Source: an uncultured Cellvibrio sp.
GTDB taxonomy: Bacteria > Pseudomonadota > Gammaproteobacteria > Pseudomonadales > Cellvibrionaceae
Assembly (NCBI GenBank): GCA_946482385.1
Contig: CAMLRI010000205.1
Span: 1 to 5,094, forward strand
Reading direction: 5' to 3'
Length of the DNA: 5,094 bases
Positions 1 through 5,094 of the stretch are shown here, one piece after another; within the stretch, counting starts at the first letter, position 1; each line of letters starts with the position of its first letter. The notes under the pieces are model-generated. The model was not told the DNA's origin, ran no database searches, and was given only the letters and a program-made list of their open reading frames with translations. The position numbers were made by a program, and so were the translations under genes.

Positions 1-62
1 GTTTGGTGTACCTGCTGAGCGACGAAGGCAACGGCAAAATTTATCAGTTATCCCCGCTGTAA
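1..62 (+). CDS. C-terminal end of a probable PQQ-dependent sugar dehydrogenase-like protein (partial)
   Basis: Only the last 19 codons and the TAA stop (60-62) are in the window; the reading frame starts at base 3 and gives LVYLLSDEGNGKIYQLSPL. The pattern 'YLL-[ST]-DE-x-NGKI-x-x-L-x-P' resembles the last blade of soluble PQQ-dependent glucose/sorbosone (aldose sugar) dehydrogenases, periplasmic beta-propeller enzymes that oxidise sugars. That is family knowledge applied to a very short fragment, so the product name is tentative; another beta-propeller protein is possible. No U-rich intrinsic terminator follows the stop; the first structure downstream is the palindrome at 91-196. Confidence 0.5.
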   Translation, partial: LVYLLSDEGNGKIYQLSPL

Positions 63-90
63 TTTTTAGCAACTGCTTGCGATAAATTGA

Positions 91-196
91 GTTTGGCGTT
101 GGGGTGGATGTTTTGAAACCCTCAAGTCACGGACGACTTGAGGGAGCTACAGGGATGTATTCATGCGTTTTCAAAACATCCACCCCAATGACAAAC
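91..196. repeat. Long nested palindromic element, copy 1
   Basis: The outer arms 91-118 and 169-196 are reverse complements. Pairing is perfect over the inner 20 bp (99-118 with 169-188), and the outermost eight positions have one mismatch (96/191) and one G-T pair (98/189). The 50-nt interior starts with a perfect 10-bp hairpin (119-128 with 135-144, 6-nt loop 129-134). It ends with an unpaired tail, 145-168, containing GGATG..TT.A.GCGT. There is no T-tract after the stem, so it is not a typical intrinsic terminator. It fills most of the gap between the upstream gene and the cyclotransferase gene and ends 28 nt before that gene's ATG. A second element of the same plan lies at 3364-3468. I infer a dispersed intergenic repeat (REP/MITE-like in the broad sense); its function is unknown. 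Confidence 0.85.
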
Positions 197-224
197 GATT
201 TGCGAAGTACGATTTTCCCTGTCT

Positions 225-623
225 ATGAAGAACAATCCCTTGTTATTTGTTTACGGCACCCTGCGCCGCGCCTGCAACAGCGGCGCCCATCAGCGTTATT
301 TGCAGGGCGCGCGCTGGCTGGGTGAAGGGCGGGTGCGCGGCCAGTTGCTGCTGGTGAGCTATTACCCCGGGTTGTTGTTAAACGATGCCGGTTGGGTGCA
401 GGGCGAAGTCTATGAACTTGCCGATGGGGCGCAATTACAAGCGCTGGATGCCTATGAGGAATGCCAGCACCCGGCGCGGGATGATGACGAATATCGCCGC
501 GAATTAATTGCGGTGCAATTATCCTCGGGTGAACCGCTGCACGCCTGGGCCTACCTCTATCAGCGCGATCCTGCAAATCTGGCGGTCATTGCCTCGGGAG
601 ATTTTTTACAGCGCGAACAATAG
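225..623 (+). CDS. Gamma-glutamylcyclotransferase-like protein (YtfP/AIG2-like family)
   Basis: This is a 132-residue cytosolic protein with the full GGCT-fold signature. FVYGTLR at residues 8-14 forms the substrate-binding loop, followed by YPG at 47-49. GEVYEL at 60-65 is the usual mid-domain strand, and LDAYEE at 74-79 places Glu78 where the family has its catalytic glutamate (LDxxE). AWAYLYQR near 108-114 and SGDFLQRE at the end match the E. coli YtfP C-terminus in style. Enzymes of this family cyclise gamma-glutamyl groups to release 5-oxoproline; the physiological substrate of the YtfP branch is uncertain, so I give no symbol. The length is normal for the family. ATG 225 is the best start: an in-frame TGA lies at 189-191 and the FVYGTLR motif begins at residue 8. 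No good Shine-Dalgarno sequence precedes it, and the palindrome at 91-196 occupies the normal promoter space. The stop TAG is at 621-623. Confidence 0.88.
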   Translation: MKNNPLLFVYGTLRRACNSGAHQRYLQGARWLGEGRVRGQLLLVSYYPGLLLNDAGWVQGEVYELADGAQLQALDAYEECQHPARDDDEYRRELIAVQLSSGEPLHAWAYLYQRDPANLAVIASGDFLQREQ

Positions 624-647
624 CGGCGGTACCAGGGCGACATGGCC

Positions 648-653
648 TATACT
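648..653 (+). promoter_or_regulatory. Candidate hemH promoter -10 (TATACT, sigma-S-like context)
   Basis: CCTATACTTAG (646-656) lies between the cyclotransferase stop and the hemH start. CTATACTTA matches the extended -10 known for sigma-S-dependent promoters (KCTAYRCTTAA) apart from the first base. At 17-bp spacing the -35 position (625-630, GGCGGT) does not resemble TTGACA. Transcription would begin near 660, giving a leader of roughly 57 nt before ATG 717. This is a motif match only. Confidence 0.4.
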
Positions 654-705
654 TAGCCGATATTTTTCGCCGCTCATCCGATGGCTTCGGACGCGCACAG
701 GTTTC

Positions 706-711
706 AAGGAG
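706..711 (+). promoter_or_regulatory. Ribosome binding site that fixes the hemH start at 717
   Basis: AAGGAG sits 5 nt before ATG 717. The upstream in-frame ATG at 681 has no comparable Shine-Dalgarno sequence and would add 12 residues (MASDAHRFQGVF) without any family-like sequence, so 717 is preferred. Confidence 0.8.
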
Positions 712-716
712 TTTTT

Positions 717-1745
717 ATGGCTGCTTTCCGCGCCCGCAATTACGATATAGACCCCCTTTTCCACGCCGCCAATGCGCCTGCGCCCAAAATAGGTGTGCTG
801 CTCGCCAACCTTGGCACCCCCGATGCGCCCACCTCGCCGGCCCTGCGCCGCTATTTGGCCGAATTTTTATCAGATCCCAGAGTCATTGAGGTGCCGCGCC
901 TGCTGTGGTGGTTTATTCTGCACGGCATTATTTTGCGGGTGCGGCCGCGCAAATCGGCGGCAGCCTATCGCAGTGTATGGACCAGCGAAGGCTCGCCCCT
1001 GCTCGCCATCAGCCGCCAGCAACAGGCCGCCATTCAGCAGCAGCTGGGCGATGGCTACAGCGTGAAACTGGGCATGCGCTATGGTAATCCCAGCATCGCC
1101 TCGGCGCTGCGCGAATTACAGCATGAAGGTGTGCGCAAAATTATTGTACTGCCACTCTACCCCCAATACGCCGGCCCCACCACCGGCTCCACTTTTGATG
1201 CGGTGGCCAGTGAATTAACAACCTGGCGCTGGGTGCCGGAATTACATTTTATTAACAACTATTGCGACCACCCTTTGTATATTGCCGCGCTGGCGAATTC
1301 GGTGCGCGAACACATGGAAAAAAATGGCCAGCCGCAAAAAATTATTTTTTCCTACCACGGCATGCCCAAGCGCTATTTAATGGCCGGCGACCCTTATTTT
1401 TGTTGGTGCCAAAAAACCACGCGCCTGGTGCAGGAATACTTGGGGCTGGATAAAAGCCTGTGCATCACCAGCTTTCAATCGCGCTTTGGCCGCGAGGAAT
1501 GGTTAAAGCCTTACACAGATACCACCCTGGAGCAGTTGCCGCGCGAAGGTATTAAAGATGTGGCGATTATCTCCCCGGCATTCAGCGCCGACTGCCTGGA
1601 AACCCTAGAGGAATTGGCAGTGGAAAATCGCGACTTGTTTTTACAGGCGGGCGGAGAAAAATACCGCTATATCCCCGCACTTAACGATCGCCCCGAGCAT
1701 ATCGCCCTGCTGGCGGATAAAATTCGTCACGCATCCTCCGGTTAA
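717..1745 (+). CDS. hemH: Ferrochelatase (protoheme ferro-lyase)
   Basis: HemH inserts Fe2+ into protoporphyrin IX, the last step of protoheme synthesis, in the cytoplasm or at the inner membrane face. From ATG 717 the protein has 342 residues. The conserved N-terminal block GVLLANLGTPDAP is at 26-38, followed by RRYLAEFLSDPRV (44-56), the GSPL block (92-95) and VLPLYPQ (144-150). The catalytic histidine is His214 in FSYHGMPKR (211-219; codon 1356-1358). FQSRFGREEWL is at 253-263, and ADCLETLEE (291-299) carries the conserved active-site glutamate, Glu295. E. coli HemH is about 320 residues, and the extra length is mostly an N-terminal extension of about 19 residues. A Cys-Trp-Cys (229-231) sits after DPYF; I do not see a pattern that would justify predicting an iron-sulfur cluster. 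It lies 93 bp after the cyclotransferase gene and has its own RBS and candidate promoter. No convincing intrinsic terminator follows. Confidence 0.97.
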   Translation: MAAFRARNYDIDPLFHAANAPAPKIGVLLANLGTPDAPTSPALRRYLAEFLSDPRVIEVPRLLWWFILHGIILRVRPRKSAAAYRSVWTSEGSPLLAISRQQQAAIQQQLGDGYSVKLGMRYGNPSIASALRELQHEGVRKIIVLPLYPQYAGPTTGSTFDAVASELTTWRWVPELHFINNYCDHPLYIAALANSVREHMEKNGQPQKIIFSYHGMPKRYLMAGDPYFCWCQKTTRLVQEYLGLDKSLCITSFQSRFGREEWLKPYTDTTLEQLPREGIKDVAIISPAFSADCLETLEELAVENRDLFLQAGGEKYRYIPALNDRPEHIALLADKIRHASSG

Positions 1746-1792
1746 AAAATGGCGAATAAAATTCAGCTTGCAGTCAGGCAAAAAGTTTAAGC

Positions 1793-1821
1793 TCGTCACC
1801 AAGCCGTCATAGGGCTATGCT
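1793..1821 (+). promoter_or_regulatory. Candidate promoter of the outer-membrane protein gene
   Basis: The -10 TATGCT (1816-1821), preceded by GC, gives GCTATGCT, which fits the sigma-S-type KCTAYRCT pattern. A -35-like TCGTCA (1793-1798, four of six bases matching TTGACA) lies at the optimal 17-bp spacing, so a sigma-70 holoenzyme could also use it. Transcription would start near 1828, leaving about 75 nt of leader before ATG 1904. This is a motif match only. Confidence 0.45.
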
Positions 1822-1903
1822 CTAGTGGCTTTTGCGGCCTTGATTGCGTCGCGTAAATTCACTTAACAGCTTCTGATTAAAACTCACACACAAGGAATCA
1901 CCT

Positions 1904-2416
1904 ATGAAAAAGTTACTCGCCTCTTCCCTGTTAATGGCTTCTATTGCCCTGCCCCTGACCAGCTACGCAGGTGCAGATTCTGGTTTGTATATTGGCGGCA
2001 GCGTTGGCCAATCGGCGTTGGATGACGGTTATGATTTTGATGAAAAAGACACGGCTTACAAGCTGCTGGTCGGCTACAACTTTGGTTTGGTGCCGCTGGT
2101 AGATTTGGCCGTAGAAGCGGATTACCGCGATTTCGGCACCTTTGAAGGTGAAGGCAGTGTTGATATCGTTGCCTTTGATGTCTTCGGTGTTGCCGGTATG
2201 AATTTTGGCCCCTTTGGCGTATTTGCCAAAGCGGGTTATTCAGATTCTGATATAGATTTTGAAGGCGGCAGTGATTCCGAATCCAACATGGCCTATGGTT
2301 TGGGCGCCAAATTCCAACTGGCTTCCTTTGCCCTGCGCGCGGAATACGAAATGTTTGATATGGACGATGTGGACGACCTGTCGATGATTTCTGTGGGTGC
2401 CACAATTACTTTCTAA
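1904..2416 (+). CDS. Small outer-membrane beta-barrel protein (OmpA/opacity-like porin fold)
   Basis: This is a 170-residue protein with a clear Sec signal peptide: KK at 2-3, a hydrophobic core LLASSLLMASIALPL at 4-18, and an SYA-G signal peptidase I site after Ala22. The mature part of about 148 residues alternates polar and hydrophobic or aromatic residues in segments such as GLYIGGSVG, YKLLVGYNFG, LAVEADYRDF, VDIVAFDVFGVAG, FGVFAKAGYSD, MAYGLGAKFQ, FALRAEYEMF and MISVGATITF. That is about eight strands, ending in the C-terminal Phe typical of Bam-assembled barrels. There is no OmpA-like peptidoglycan-binding domain. The predicted loops are rich in Asp and Glu, the sequence is low in basic residues, and I see no cysteine. 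AAGGAA (1892-1897) lies 6 nt before the ATG. A strong terminator follows at 2462-2510, so the gene is probably monocistronic. The specific role (structural, adhesin or small pore) cannot be told from the sequence. Confidence 0.85.
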   Translation: MKKLLASSLLMASIALPLTSYAGADSGLYIGGSVGQSALDDGYDFDEKDTAYKLLVGYNFGLVPLVDLAVEADYRDFGTFEGEGSVDIVAFDVFGVAGMNFGPFGVFAKAGYSDSDIDFEGGSDSESNMAYGLGAKFQLASFALRAEYEMFDMDDVDDLSMISVGATITF

Positions 2417-2461
2417 TATTGGCTAATAGTTTTTAAGCTCCGCTTAACATCTTTATCAAGC

Positions 2462-2510
2462 CCATAAAAAAAGCGACGCCTGTGTAAAACGGCGTCGCTT
2501 TTTTTTATGG
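2462..2510. terminator. Bidirectional rho-independent terminator
   Basis: The GC-rich stem GCGACGCC (2473-2480) pairs with GGCGTCGC (2491-2498) across a 10-nt loop (2481-2490). Seven A's lie on the left and eight T's on the right, with CCAT/ATGG extending the pairing outward. Each strand therefore reads as a hairpin followed by a U-tract. It lies between the convergent outer-membrane protein gene (stop 2416) and the TSUP gene (minus-strand stop at 2527-2529), so it can end both transcripts. Confidence 0.93.
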
Positions 2511-2526
2511 CGGTTGCTATTGCTGG

Positions 2527-3333
2527 TTAAGCGCTAAAAACCGTTACCAGCATTTGCAGCGACAGCGCCAACAGCAGCAGGGCAAAACCTTTTTTCAGGG
2601 TGGGGATGGGCAGCTTGTGGGCCAGCTTGGCGCCCAGGGGCGCGGTGATAAAGCTGGCGCTGGCCATGGCCAGCACCGCCGGCCAGTAAATGTAGCCCAG
2701 GCTGTGTTCCGGCAGGCCGGTAACGCCCAAACCATTCACCCAGTAACCCAGGGCGCCAGAGAGGGCAATGGGCAGGCCCACAGCTGCCGAGGTGCCAATG
2801 GCGGTGGGCAGGTTGATATTGCACCAGAGCAAAAAGGGCACCGTCAGGGTGCCGCCGCCGATGGCCACCAGGGCGGAGATACTGCCAATCACTATGCCGA
2901 CACCAATCAGCGGCAGGTTGCTGGGCAGCTGGCGCGCCGGGTGGATGCGCAGGTTGCGAATCATCTGCCAGGACACAAACGCCATAAAGGCGGCAAAAAA
3001 CAAGGCCAGGAACCGCACCGGCAAATAGGCGGCGAGGAAGGTGCCAAGGAAAGTACCTACCAACACCCCGGGGGTAATGCGCAACACCACTGGCCAGAGC
3101 ACCGCGCTGCGCTGGTGGTGGGCGCGCAAACTGGCGAGGGCGGTGGGCGCAATGGTGGCCATGGAGGTGGCCAGGGCTATGTGCAACACCTGCTCGGCGG
3201 GGAATTGCTGCTGCAAAAATAAAAAGGTCAGCACCGGCACCATAATGCCGCCGCCGCCTATGCCAAACAAACCGGCGAATAAACCGGTAAAGGCGCCCAG
3301 GGTGACTAGCGAAAGAATTAAATAAATATCCAT
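2527..3333 (-). CDS. TSUP-family (TauE/SafE-like) inner-membrane permease
   Basis: This 268-residue, strongly hydrophobic protein has about eight transmembrane segments, roughly at residues 4-29, 48-68, 79-101, 105-124, 139-162, 178-199, 213-233 and 247-266. The two halves each carry the family's glycine motif at a similar place: FGIGGGGIMVPVL (23-35) and VAIGGGTLTVPFL (156-168). These internal repeats are diagnostic of the 4-toluene sulfonate uptake permease family (sulfite exporter TauE/SafE, DUF81). Members move sulfur-containing or organic anions; the substrate here cannot be inferred, and no sulfur-metabolism gene is adjacent. The length is normal for the family. ATG 3333 places the first membrane helix right at the N-terminus as expected, but the Shine-Dalgarno region (AAAGCAGCA just upstream) is weak. 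The start lies 30 nt from the edge of the palindrome at 3364-3468. The gene ends at the bidirectional terminator. Confidence 0.92.
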   Translation of the reverse strand: MDIYLILSLVTLGAFTGLFAGLFGIGGGGIMVPVLTFLFLQQQFPAEQVLHIALATSMATIAPTALASLRAHHQRSAVLWPVVLRITPGVLVGTFLGTFLAAYLPVRFLALFFAAFMAFVSWQMIRNLRIHPARQLPSNLPLIGVGIVIGSISALVAIGGGTLTVPFLLWCNINLPTAIGTSAAVGLPIALSGALGYWVNGLGVTGLPEHSLGYIYWPAVLAMASASFITAPLGAKLAHKLPIPTLKKGFALLLLALSLQMLVTVFSA

Positions 3334-3363
3334 TGCTGCTTTGATTCTCGCGAAAATCTCTCT

Positions 3364-3468
3364 AGGCGCTTGGGCTTCTGTTTGCGGGACTGTCGGAGAC
3401 AGGAAGTCGACGACAAGCCCCCATGGATGGGTTTACGGCGTGTCCTGCAAACAGAAGCCCAAGCGCCT
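3364..3468. repeat. Long nested palindromic element, copy 2
   Basis: The arms 3364-3390 and 3442-3468 are reverse complements at 26 of 27 positions; the one exception (3386) could be a G-U pair in RNA. The 51-nt interior starts with a small hairpin (TGTCG 3391-3395 with CGACA 3411-3415). Its tail 3416-3441 includes GGATGGGTTTACGGCGT, part of which can also fold (AAGCCC 3415-3420 with GGGTTT 3429-3434). The plan, arm length, interior length and tail motif correspond to the element at 91-196. It occupies the gap between typA and the TSUP gene, with its left edge 30 nt before the TSUP start codon. Confidence 0.85.
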
Positions 3469-3480
3469 TGGGTGTTTGGA

Positions 3481-3520
3481 AGGAAAGAATAGTGCCCTGA
3501 GCGGGACACTCTTCTTTCCT
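3481..3520. repeat. Shorter imperfect palindrome next to copy 2
   Basis: Left arm 3481-3497 (AGGAAAGAATAGTGCCC) pairs with right arm 3503-3520 around a 5-nt loop (3498-3502). There is one mismatch and one bulged base. It starts 12 nt after the edge of the larger palindrome and has no T-tract on either strand, so it does not look like a standard terminator. It could be an accessory part of the neighbouring repeat or an independent hairpin in the TSUP leader or typA trailer. Confidence 0.7.
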
Positions 3521-3563
3521 GGGGCTAATCAGTAAAAGTTTTCAAAAAATACTTGTGCAGCGA

Positions 3564-3598
3564 TTAAAAAAATCCCCGGAGCTTGCGCGCCGGGGATT
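3564..3598 (-). terminator. Rho-independent terminator of typA
   Basis: On the minus strand a 9-bp stem AATCCCCGG/CCGGGGATT (3590-3598 with 3571-3579) with a 10-nt loop is followed by a run of seven T's (3572 down to 3566). It begins 19 nt after the typA stop codon and should separate typA transcription from the TSUP gene further along the same strand. Confidence 0.9.
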
Positions 3599-3617
3599 CC
3601 TTTCACTGCTGTGCCGC

Positions 3618-5094
3618 TTAGGCTTTTTTACCGCGCTTGCGCTCGTTTTCGCTGAGCAGCTTTTTGCGGATGCGGATACTTTGCGGGGTCACTTCCACCA
3701 GCTCGTCATCCTCGATAAATTCCAGCGCCTGCTCCAGGCTGTGGCGAATCGGCGGAGTCAACACCACCGCATCGTCGGTGCCAGAGGCGCGGACGTTGGT
3801 GAGTTGCTTGGCCTTGGTGGGGTTAACCACCAGGTCGTTATCGCGCGAGTGGATACCCACGATCTGGCCTTCGTAAATTTCCACGCCTGGGCCGAGGAAC
3901 AAACGGCCGCGCTCTTGCAGCATATTCAGGGCATAGGCCAGGGTCTTGCCGGTCACCATAGACACCAGCACACCGTTCTGGCGCTTGGCCACTTCACCCT
4001 GCTTGGCCGGGCCATAGTGGTCAAAAATACTGGTCATAATGCCCGAGCCGGAAGTCATGGTCAGGAACTGGCCGCGGAAACCAATCAGGCCGCGCGAGGG
4101 GCACAAAAATTCCAGCTTGATGCGGCCCTTGCCATCCGGCTCCATGTTGGTCAGCTCGCCCTTGCGCAGGCCCAGCTCTTCCATCACCTTGCCCTGATGG
4201 TGCTCTTCTACGTCGATCACCACCTGCTCGAAAGGCTCGTGGATTTCGCCATCCACCACCTTCTGGATAACTTCGGGGCGGGATACACCCAGCTCGTAAC
4301 CTTCGCGGCGCATGTTCTCGATCAACACCGACAGGTGCAATTCACCGCGGCCAGACACAATAAATTTATCCGGTGTATCGCCCTGCTGTACCCGCAGCGC
4401 CACGTTGGCGATCAGCTCCTGGTCGAGGCGATCCTTAATATTGCGGCTGGTAACGTACTTGCCTTCCTTACCGGCAAAAGGCGAATCGTTCACCTGGAAA
4501 GTCATGCTCACGGTCGGCTCGTCGATAGACAGGGCCGGCAGGGCCTCAATGCAATCGGGCGAGCAGAGGGTGTCGGAGATACCCAGCTTGTCCACACCGG
4601 TAATACACACGATATCGCCGGCGTAGGCGCGGTCGGTTTCGATGCGCTGCAAGCCGTGGTAACCCATCACTTGCAACACTTTTGCCTTGCGGGTTTCGCC
4701 GCTGGGAGTAACCACCACGATCTGCTGGTTGGGCGCCAGGCTGCCGCGGGTAATGCGGCCGATGCCGATAACACCTACGTAGCTGGAGTAGTCCAGGGCG
4801 GAGATTTGCATCTGGAAGGGGCCGTCCAGGTCAACTTTGGGCGGTTTTACCTTGTCGACAATCATCTGGAACAGCGGGGTCATATCTTCGGCGATGTTAT
4901 CCGGCTCAAGGCCGGCCACACCGTTGAGCGCCGAAGCGTAAACAATGGGGAAATCCAATTGCTCTTCGGTGGCACCCAGGCGGTCGAACAGGTCAAACAC
5001 CTGGTCGATCACCCACTCGGGGCGGGCGCCGGGGCGGTCGATCTTGTTAATCACCACAATCGGGTTCAAACCCTGTTCAAAGGCTTTTTGCGTT
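3618..5094 (-). CDS. typA: Ribosome-associated translational GTPase TypA/BipA (5' end beyond the window)
   Basis: TypA/BipA is an EF-G-like GTPase that binds the 70S ribosome and supports 50S assembly and growth under stress or cold. The visible 491 codons run from the window edge to TAA (3618-3620). By comparison with E. coli TypA (about 607 residues), roughly 118 N-terminal residues, including the P-loop and switch regions, are outside. The visible part starts in the G domain: the G4 motif NKID is at 5037-5048 and the G5 motif SAL (in YASALNG) at 4926-4934. It continues through the beta-barrel domain ([20 protein letters not shown]), the domain III block ([20 protein letters not shown]) and the EF-G V-like region ([12 protein letters not shown]). 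It ends with the TypA-specific C-terminal domain ([45 protein letters not shown]) and a basic tail, KRGKKA. The frame is open to the window edge, so a TTG at 5067-5069 is internal, not the start. It has its own terminator at 3564-3598. Confidence 0.97.
   Translation of the reverse strand, partial: TQKAFEQGLNPIVVINKIDRPGARPEWVIDQVFDLFDRLGATEEQLDFPIVYASALNGVAGLEPDNIAEDMTPLFQMIVDKVKPPKVDLDGPFQMQISALDYSSYVGVIGIGRITRGSLAPNQQIVVVTPSGETRKAKVLQVMGYHGLQRIETDRAYAGDIVCITGVDKLGISDTLCSPDCIEALPALSIDEPTVSMTFQVNDSPFAGKEGKYVTSRNIKDRLDQELIANVALRVQQGDTPDKFIVSGRGELHLSVLIENMRREGYELGVSRPEVIQKVVDGEIHEPFEQVVIDVEEHHQGKVMEELGLRKGELTNMEPDGKGRIKLEFLCPSRGLIGFRGQFLTMTSGSGIMTSIFDHYGPAKQGEVAKRQNGVLVSMVTGKTLAYALNMLQERGRLFLGPGVEIYEGQIVGIHSRDNDLVVNPTKAKQLTNVRASGTDDAVVLTPPIRHSLEQALEFIEDDELVEVTPQSIRIRKKLLSENERKRGKKA

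Noticed and set aside
91..196. Integron attC site or intrinsic terminator as an explanation for the long palindrome
   Set aside because: The ends (GTTTGGC...GACAAAC) do not have the attC arrangement RYYYAAC...GTTRRRY, and no integrase or cassette array is visible. No T-tract follows the stem on either strand.
681..716. Upstream ATG 681 as the hemH start
   Set aside because: It lacks a Shine-Dalgarno sequence, while ATG 717 has AAGGAG at ideal spacing; the 12 extra residues do not resemble HemH.
1318..1350. A7, A6 and T6 homopolymer runs inside hemH as a possible frameshift or phase-variation site
   Set aside because: The frame is intact and runs straight into the catalytic FSYHGMPKR block; runs of this length are common and nothing suggests programmed slippage.
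1801..1833. Terminator-like stem AAGCC...GGCTTTT after hemH
   Set aside because: Only five base pairs form reliably, the T run is short, and it overlaps the candidate promoter of the next gene.
1941..2405. 154-codon open frame on the minus strand opposite the outer-membrane protein gene
   Set aside because: It is rich in His, Gln, Arg and Pro with no recognisable domain. The plus frame has a signal peptide, barrel strands and an RBS.
2554..3222. 222-codon open frame on the plus strand opposite the TSUP gene
   Set aside because: It is a Gln/Gly/His-rich low-complexity translation typical of the antisense of a GC-rich membrane protein gene. The minus frame has diagnostic TSUP motifs.
3318..3535. 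Two small open frames on opposite strands (3318-3509 minus, 3341-3535 plus) that both encode GAWASVC
   Set aside because: The shared peptide arises because both frames read through the two arms of the palindrome at 3364-3468. There is no RBS or family similarity, and the minus frame overlaps the TSUP start.

Overview
This window looks like an ordinary chromosomal stretch of a gammaproteobacterium. TypA, HemH and the YtfP-like cyclotransferase all read as close relatives of the Enterobacteria/Pseudomonas-type proteins. The mixed-GC coding style and the intergenic palindromes would suit a Cellvibrio-like (Cellvibrionaceae) genome, but that placement is a low-confidence inference from sequence style alone.

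Layout from left to right. Positions 1-62 (+) hold the last codons of an upstream gene, probably a PQQ-dependent sugar dehydrogenase-like protein. Positions 63-224 are intergenic and dominated by a long nested palindrome (91-196). Next on the + strand come a gamma-glutamylcyclotransferase-like gene (225-623), ferrochelatase hemH (best start 717, end 1745) and a small outer-membrane beta-barrel protein (1904-2416). A bidirectional terminator (2462-2510) separates these from a TSUP-family membrane transporter on the minus strand (2527-3333). Positions 3334-3617 are non-coding: a second long palindrome (3364-3468), a shorter hairpin (3481-3520) and the typA terminator (3564-3598). The window ends inside typA on the minus strand (3618 to beyond 5094), which lacks about its first 118 codons.

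The genes do not form an obvious pathway. hemH and the outer-membrane protein each have their own candidate promoter, and both -10 elements (CTATACT and CTATGCT) resemble the sigma-S-type extended -10. The TSUP gene and typA lie on the same strand but are separated by a terminator and 284 bases of repeats, so they are probably transcribed separately.

I see no unusual multi-gene system here. The best lead is the pair of palindromes at 91-196 and 3364-3468. They share a plan: outer arms of 27-28 nt, an interior of 50-51 nt, a first hairpin starting exactly at the inner edge of the left arm, and a similar tail (CA-x-GGATG...TT...GCGT) abutting the right arm. Their outer arms can be aligned, and at every position where the two copies differ both arms have changed together. 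This suggests a dispersed structured repeat family, and both copies end 28-30 nt from a start codon.
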